Source: an uncultured Gammaproteobacteria bacterium (GTDB lineage: Bacteria > Pseudomonadota > Gammaproteobacteria > Coxiellales > Coxiellaceae). From it: 9,442 nt of DNA. Shown in pieces: positions 5,541-9,442 of the stretch (positions are counted from its first letter, which is position 1; each line of letters starts with the position of its first letter). The position numbers were made by a program, and so were the translations under genes. The stretch covers positions 1-9,442 of the forward strand of contig CAIQCE010000138.1 of the NCBI GenBank assembly GCA_903870185.1, read 5' to 3'. The notes beneath the pieces were generated by a model. It saw only the letters and a list, made by a program, of their open reading frames with translations. It was not told the origin of the DNA and ran no database searches.

Positions 5541-6944
5541 ATGACCGAGCTTCTTCTTAAGACCCGATTTTGCCCAAGTCCAACGGGATTCATTCATTTG
5601 GGCAATACCCGAACGGCCTTGTTTAATGTGCTATTAGCTCGGAAAGTGGGTGGGCAGTTTTTATTGAGGATCGAGGATACTGACCTTGAGCGCTCCGAGC
5701 CGCGATATACGGAGGCCTTGATGAGTGATCTTCATTGGTTGGATTATGGTTGGCAGGAAGGGCCGGATCATGATTTGGGACGTGGGCCTTATTGGCAGTC
5801 CCAGCGCCAATCAATTTACGATGGATATTATCAGCAATTAGAAACCGCCGGTTTGGCTTATCCTTGTTTTTGTTCCCCAGAAGATTTGGCGCTAAGTCGT
5901 AAATTGCAAAGAGCAGCTGGAAAGCCTCCTCGTTATGCAGGGACCTGTTGTGCTTTAACACCTGAAGAAATCCAAGAAAAAATTGCCGCAGGATTAAAGC
6001 CTGTTTTGCGTTTCAGTCTTAAGCATGAATCTGTGATTGAGTTCGATGATTTAGTTCGTGGAAAACAATCGTTTCAAACGAAAGATATTGGTGATTTTAT
6101 TATTCGTAGAACAGACGGCACTTCTCCTTTTATGTTTTGTAACGCAATTGATGATGCCTTGATGGGAGTCACGCATGCGTTAAGAGGAGAAGATCATCTT
6201 ACGAACACACCTTGTCAAATTGCTATCTTAAACGCTTTGGGTTTAAGGGCTCCTCAATATGGGCACATTACTTTAATTGTGGGTGATGATGGCAGTCCTT
6301 TGTCTAAGCGTCATGGTAGTCGAAGCATTCAGGAATTAAGGCAATCGGGTTATTTGCCGCTTGCGATCAACAATTATTTAGCGCGATTAGGGCATCATTA
6401 TACCAATGATGGATTTATGACAATGCAAGAATTGTCATCAGAATTTAAAACAGAATCTTTGAGTAAATCACCTGCACGATTTGATGCTGAGCAGCTCAAT
6501 TATTGGCAGAAAGAAGCAGTTCAACGTTTGAATGAAAATGAATTTTGGGAGTGGCTTGGGGATTCGGGTTCTGAAGTACCGGAATCAAAAAAAGATTTAT
6601 TTGTTCACACAATTAAGTCCAATATTCGTTTTCCTATAGAAGCTCATAATTGGTCTCAGCATTTATTCAAAGAATTATTAGAATATGGAACTGAAGAGCA
6701 AGCGATATTGGATTCAGCTGGAAAATCTTTTTTTGCAGAAACCTTGATTGCATTGGAGCGAGAAGGAAGAGATTACAAGAAAATAGTGGAGCATCTTCAA
6801 TCTCAATTAAATATTAAAGGAAAAGGCTTATTTCAGCCACTTCGAGTGGCATTGACAGGGCAACTTCATGGGCCTGAGATGGTCGCTTTGTTGGAAATGA
6901 TGGATGAGAATTTAATTAAAGCAAGGCTGAAGAAATTATGTTAA
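5541..6944 (+). CDS. gltX: Glutamate--tRNA ligase
   Basis: This class I aminoacyl-tRNA synthetase activates glutamate with ATP and loads it onto tRNA(Glu); some paralogues also load or prefer tRNA(Gln). The 467 residues match E. coli GltX (471). The HIGH region reads PSPTGFIHLGN (12-22), LLRIEDTDLERS (41-52) follows, and the KMSKS equivalent is PLSKRHG (253-259). The region from about 320 on is the helical anticodon-binding part, ending in FQPLRVALTGQLHGPEM, a typical GluRS ending. CFC at 109-111 and CC at 136-137 lie where many GluRS enzymes have a Cys-x-Cys...Cys-x-His zinc site; the final His is not at its usual place. The wording around GDDGSPLSKRHGSRSI suggests the second-type GluRS (GltX2) found in bacteria with two copies, but this was not verified. 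It overlaps cysS by 7 bases. Confidence 0.95.
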   Translation: MTELLLKTRFCPSPTGFIHLGNTRTALFNVLLARKVGGQFLLRIEDTDLERSEPRYTEALMSDLHWLDYGWQEGPDHDLGRGPYWQSQRQSIYDGYYQQLETAGLAYPCFCSPEDLALSRKLQRAAGKPPRYAGTCCALTPEEIQEKIAAGLKPVLRFSLKHESVIEFDDLVRGKQSFQTKDIGDFIIRRTDGTSPFMFCNAIDDALMGVTHALRGEDHLTNTPCQIAILNALGLRAPQYGHITLIVGDDGSPLSKRHGSRSIQELRQSGYLPLAINNYLARLGHHYTNDGFMTMQELSSEFKTESLSKSPARFDAEQLNYWQKEAVQRLNENEFWEWLGDSGSEVPESKKDLFVHTIKSNIRFPIEAHNWSQHLFKELLEYGTEEQAILDSAGKSFFAETLIALEREGRDYKKIVEHLQSQLNIKGKGLFQPLRVALTGQLHGPEMVALLEMMDENLIKARLKKLC

Positions 6945-8329
6945 ACCTTTACAACAGTCTCACTAAACAAAAAGAAGTTTTTGATTCAATTAAAGTGGGC
7001 GAAGTGTCGCTCTATGTTTGCGGAATGACAGTTTATGATTATTGTCATATTGGGCATGCGAGAATTTTTGTCGTCTATGATGCCTGGGTTCGATTCTTGA
7101 GGCACATGGGTTATAAAGTCAATTATGTCCGTAATATTACTGATATCGAAGATAAAATTATTAAACGTGCTGCTGAAAATCAGGAACCCATTTCTGATTT
7201 AACGAAGCGATTTATTGATGCAATGCATGAAGATGAAGCCGCCTTAGGAGTTCAGCCTCCCAACCAAGAGCCGAAGGCGACTGAATTTGTAACTGAGATG
7301 ATCGATTTAATTAGAGAATTAGTCGATCAAGATTATGCCTATGTGGCCTCTAATGGAGATGTGTATTTTAATGTGCATCATTTCAAAGAATATGGAAAAT
7401 TATCCCATCGAAAATTAGATGAATTATTGGCAGGTGCTAGAATTGAAGTAGAAGAAGCGAAACAGAGTCCATTGGATTTTGTGTTGTGGAAAATAGCTAA
7501 ACCGGGTGAGCCGAGTTGGGAGTCTCCTTGGGGAGCGGGACGACCTGGATGGCATATTGAATGTTCTGCGATGTCGACAAAACTATTAGGACAGCCTTTC
7601 GATATTCATGGGGGTGGGGTGGATTTAAAATTTCCCCATCATGAAAATGAAATTGCACAATCTGAAGCAGTTCATGAGCACTCCTTTGTGAATTATTGGA
7701 TGCATGTAGGACATGTTCAAACTGATTCAGAGAAAATGTCTAAATCCCTCGGGAATTTTCTGACGATTCGAGATGCTTTGAAATCACACTCAGGCGAAGC
7801 CTTGCGATATTTTTTATTATCGGGTCATTATCGAAGCCCTATTAATTATACGGAAGAAAATCTAGCGAATGCAGATCAAGCCTTAAAGCGATTTTATACA
7901 GCCTTAAGAAATTTGCCTAAAGTTAATGAAATAGAAGGCCAGGAATATCGCTTGCGATTTGAGTCTGTTTTATCCGATGATTTTAATGTCCCTGAGGCTT
8001 TGGCAGTTTTGTTTGATTTAGTTCGTGAGATCAATCGATTTCGAGAACATAACGAGATGGAGCAGGCTGCGAGGTTAGGCAAGCGACTTAAAACATTGGG
8101 TGGGGTTCTTGGGTTGTTGCAGCAGGATCCTGAAGCGTATTTTCAGGGGGATTTGGATTCAGATAAAATTGAAGCATTAATAAGTGCTCGGGTTGATGCT
8201 AGGAAAAATAAAGATTGGGCTTTAGCTGATCAAATTCGAAATCAATTAGATGGAATGGGTGTGGTAATTGAAGATTTTCCTGTGAAAGATAAACCGGGTG
8301 TGGTTATGACGAGTTGGAGGAAGAAATAG
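6938..8329 (+). CDS. cysS: Cysteine--tRNA ligase
   Basis: CysRS activates cysteine and loads tRNA(Cys) in the cytosol. The 463 residues match the E. coli enzyme (461). Zinc ligands fall exactly where expected: C28 (YVCGMTVYD), C209 (WHIECSAM), H234 and E238 (FPHHENEIAQSEA). The HIGH motif is HIGH itself at 37-40 and KMSKS is at 266-270 (SEKMSKSLGNF). The DIHGGGVDL and GHYRSPINYT segments are also present. The C-terminal 150 residues form the helical and anticodon-binding domain, ending in ADQIRNQLDGMGVVIEDFP. The ATG at 6938 lies inside the end of gltX (ATGTTAA overlap), so the two synthetases are probably made from one transcript by coupled translation. A palindromic repeat begins 16 bases after the stop and may help end the transcript. 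Confidence 0.97.
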   Translation: MLNLYNSLTKQKEVFDSIKVGEVSLYVCGMTVYDYCHIGHARIFVVYDAWVRFLRHMGYKVNYVRNITDIEDKIIKRAAENQEPISDLTKRFIDAMHEDEAALGVQPPNQEPKATEFVTEMIDLIRELVDQDYAYVASNGDVYFNVHHFKEYGKLSHRKLDELLAGARIEVEEAKQSPLDFVLWKIAKPGEPSWESPWGAGRPGWHIECSAMSTKLLGQPFDIHGGGVDLKFPHHENEIAQSEAVHEHSFVNYWMHVGHVQTDSEKMSKSLGNFLTIRDALKSHSGEALRYFLLSGHYRSPINYTEENLANADQALKRFYTALRNLPKVNEIEGQEYRLRFESVLSDDFNVPEALAVLFDLVREINRFREHNEMEQAARLGKRLKTLGGVLGLLQQDPEAYFQGDLDSDKIEALISARVDARKNKDWALADQIRNQLDGMGVVIEDFPVKDKPGVVMTSWRKK

Positions 8330-8330
8330 C

Positions 8331-8344
8331 GCAGGTTGGGCAAA
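8331..8344 (+). repeat. Partial extra copy of the repeat start
   Basis: GCAGGTTGGGCAAA just after the cysS stop resembles the start of the adjacent arm (GTAGGTTGGTGCCAA at 8346). Its GTTGGGC (8335-8341) is perfectly complementary to GCCCAAC at 8371-8377. It may be a leftover of an older repeat or an unequal duplication of the left arm. Confidence 0.5.
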
Positions 8345-8546
8345 TGTAGGTTGGTGCCAAGCGCAGCGCGGCCCAACAAATCAACATATTCTTATCGTTA
8401 AATATCTTAAAAGAACGAGATTGTCGGGCTCGCCCTGCATCAAATTCATCAGGTATTTTATCAAAGCGCCAATGCAGGGCTTAGCGCCGACCTACACTAT
8501 TTACCGTTGATTTGTTAGGCCGCGCTGCGCTTGGCACTAACCTACA
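8345..8546. repeat. Nested palindromic element with 41-base inverted arms (REP/MITE-like)
   Basis: The arms 8345-8385 and 8506-8546 are inverted copies matching at 39 of 41 positions. The two differences are G8353 against T8538 (a wobble pair) and C8374 against A8517. Each arm is also a small hairpin by itself (GTTGG-T-GCC facing GGC-CCAAC around GCGCAGCGC). A second inverted pair, 8423-8440 with 8472-8491, sits inside. The elements begin TGTAGGT(T/C)GG, a start common to dispersed palindromic repeats in proteobacterial genomes. There is no coding frame or transposase. It fills almost all of the gap between cysS and the convergent gene, could form a strong RNA hairpin on either strand, and may act as a bidirectional terminator, although no clear U tract follows. 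No convincing target duplication is visible. Confidence 0.85.
8423..8491. repeat. Inner imperfect hairpin of the palindromic element
   Basis: Bases 8423-8440 (GTCGGGCTCGCCCTGCAT) pair imperfectly with 8472-8491 around a 31-base loop; the right side carries two extra bases within its GGCGCTAAG-equivalent stretch. Read on the - strand from 8495, it begins GTAGGTCGGCG, echoing the outer arm start GTAGGTTGG. The composite therefore looks like one palindromic repeat inside another. Confidence 0.65.
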
Positions 8547-9442
8547 AAACCCTCGAAACGCCCATCGGCTTCATCTCAACTTCTGTAGAAGGCTGGGGGG
8601 TGTTGGTAGCTTTTCGTTTTGCAACAAACACAGAGCCATGGAGTAATCTTCCTAGGGTTCCACTTTCTTCAGAGGTCTTAAACCATCCTCGTTTGACACG
8701 GAAAAAATAGCCTAAATTTGAAGCTCTGTCTTTAATTTCCACATCGAGTGCGGCTTTTAACTCGGGTCTTAATGTTTTGATATATTGTTCCAATAACTCT
8801 TTTGCTCTATTGCAACGGGCTAATTTTTCAAGCGTTGATTTAGAGAAAAATCCATTCCGTATTAAATTTAATATTAACTCAGGTCGAGTGTATGCATATC
8901 GTTTGACCAGTAAACTGATCACAGAGTGTCCATCAATATTTCGTGATTTCATTCCAGAATCTATCTGAGCTTGAGTAATAAGCCCTTGGGATTTTAATTG
9001 AGTTAAATGATAAAAATACAATTCTAAACAAACGGTATTAGGGTCTGAATTTTTTGCCAATAAAGTTCCAAAATGATCGTTATTTAAGTCTAATTCAAAT
9101 AGAAAAGAGGGTAATTCACAAACGTAAAATGACAAATAATGTAATATTAATTCTTTAGTTGGATTTTTAGCTAGAAAATGGCCGAAATTCTTATTGTCAT
9201 GACTAATACTAGTTTGGCTTAATAAATTAACTGAAATATCAAGTCCCAATTGAGCGATTAACTCTAAGATCAATAAATTTAATATTGGATTAGCTAGATG
9301 AGCGACTTTCAATATTAAGGCACCTTCAAATCCAACATCTTCTACCATTATAAATTCGATATCATATGATACAGAATGTAAAGACTGCATGAGTGATTTG
9401 GCAATCAATTTAGATGGAGCCCCTTCTTTTTTTAATTTTAAA
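8542..9442 (-). CDS. Hypothetical repeat-containing protein (5' end outside window)
   Basis: The family is not recognised. The frame is open from the right window edge (reading L-K-L-K-K-E-G-A-P-S-K before residue 1 at 9408) to a TAG at 8542-8544, so at least 299 residues are present and the true start is probably outside. The codon at 9406-9408 is TTG and the first ATG is at 9388-9390; neither need be the start. Residues 74-82 (NFGHFLAKN) and 112-120 (HFGTLLAKN) repeat with a 38-residue period, each followed by a hydrophobic helix. SVISLLVKR at 162-170 may be a third, weaker copy. This suggests an alpha-helical solenoid distantly like ankyrin repeats. There is no signal peptide or membrane segment in the visible part. 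The last 60 residues are basic then Thr/Pro-rich. The stop lies within the palindromic element, so the C-terminus may have been reshaped by it. Confidence 0.7.
   Translation of the reverse strand, partial: LKLKKEGAPSKLIAKSLMQSLHSVSYDIEFIMVEDVGFEGALILKVAHLANPILNLLILELIAQLGLDISVNLLSQTSISHDNKNFGHFLAKNPTKELILHYLSFYVCELPSFLFELDLNNDHFGTLLAKNSDPNTVCLELYFYHLTQLKSQGLITQAQIDSGMKSRNIDGHSVISLLVKRYAYTRPELILNLIRNGFFSKSTLEKLARCNRAKELLEQYIKTLRPELKAALDVEIKDRASNLGYFFRVKRGWFKTSEESGTLGRLLHGSVFVAKRKATNTPQPSTEVEMKPMGVSRVL

Noticed and set aside
5623..5961. 112-codon open frame on the - strand inside gltX
   Set aside because: It lies opposite a strongly conserved synthetase gene, has no ribosome site or recognisable protein features, and is a by-product of gltX codon choice.
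8345..8546. Complete insertion sequence
   Set aside because: There is no transposase frame and no convincing target duplication; it is best treated as a small palindromic repeat element.
8777..8968. 63-codon open frame on the + strand inside the hypothetical gene
   Set aside because: It is opposite the longer - strand frame, which shows internal protein repeats; no supporting features were seen.

Overview
The window reads as chromosomal DNA from a Gram-negative gammaproteobacterium of fairly low GC. The evidence is the era-recO-pdxJ order, an LpxH-type lipid A enzyme, and the family features of the two aminoacyl-tRNA synthetases. The secretion-type adhesin and the repeat protein at the right end would suit a host-associated or Legionella/Coxiella-like bacterium, but that is inference only. 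The first 27 bases are not genomic: they match an Illumina library adapter with one base missing, so the left edge is a contig end.

Left block (28-1614, + strand): the last 47 codons of era, then recO starting at a GTG that overlaps the era stop by 4 bases, then pdxJ 10 bases on. This is a compact housekeeping operon covering ribosome maturation, recombination repair and vitamin B6 synthesis.

Middle block (1645-4723, + strand): a gene of about 1,025 codons for a two-partner-secretion (TpsA / filamentous haemagglutinin / HMW-like) exoprotein. It has a signal peptide, a TPS domain, a beta-helix stem, seven GLUG-type repeats, three 19-residue tandem repeats and a terminal cysteine pair. As sequenced it is broken by an in-frame TAA (2413-2415) and a one-base frameshift between 2483 and 2496. 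No TpsB transporter gene lies in the window.

Right block: lpxH (- strand) ends tail to tail with the adhesin, overlapping it by 8 bases. A 75-base divergent gap separates lpxH from gltX, which overlaps cysS by 7 bases in a synthetase operon. After cysS come about 210 bases holding a 202-base nested palindromic element with 41-base arms (39 of 41 matching). The outer end of its right arm supplies the stop codon of the last gene, an unrecognised repeat-containing protein on the - strand that runs off the window.

No tRNA, rRNA, CRISPR array, transposase or phage gene was seen. The most unusual items are the doubly broken TPS adhesin with its HMW-like C-terminal cysteine pair, and the palindromic element that forms the end of the neighbouring gene.
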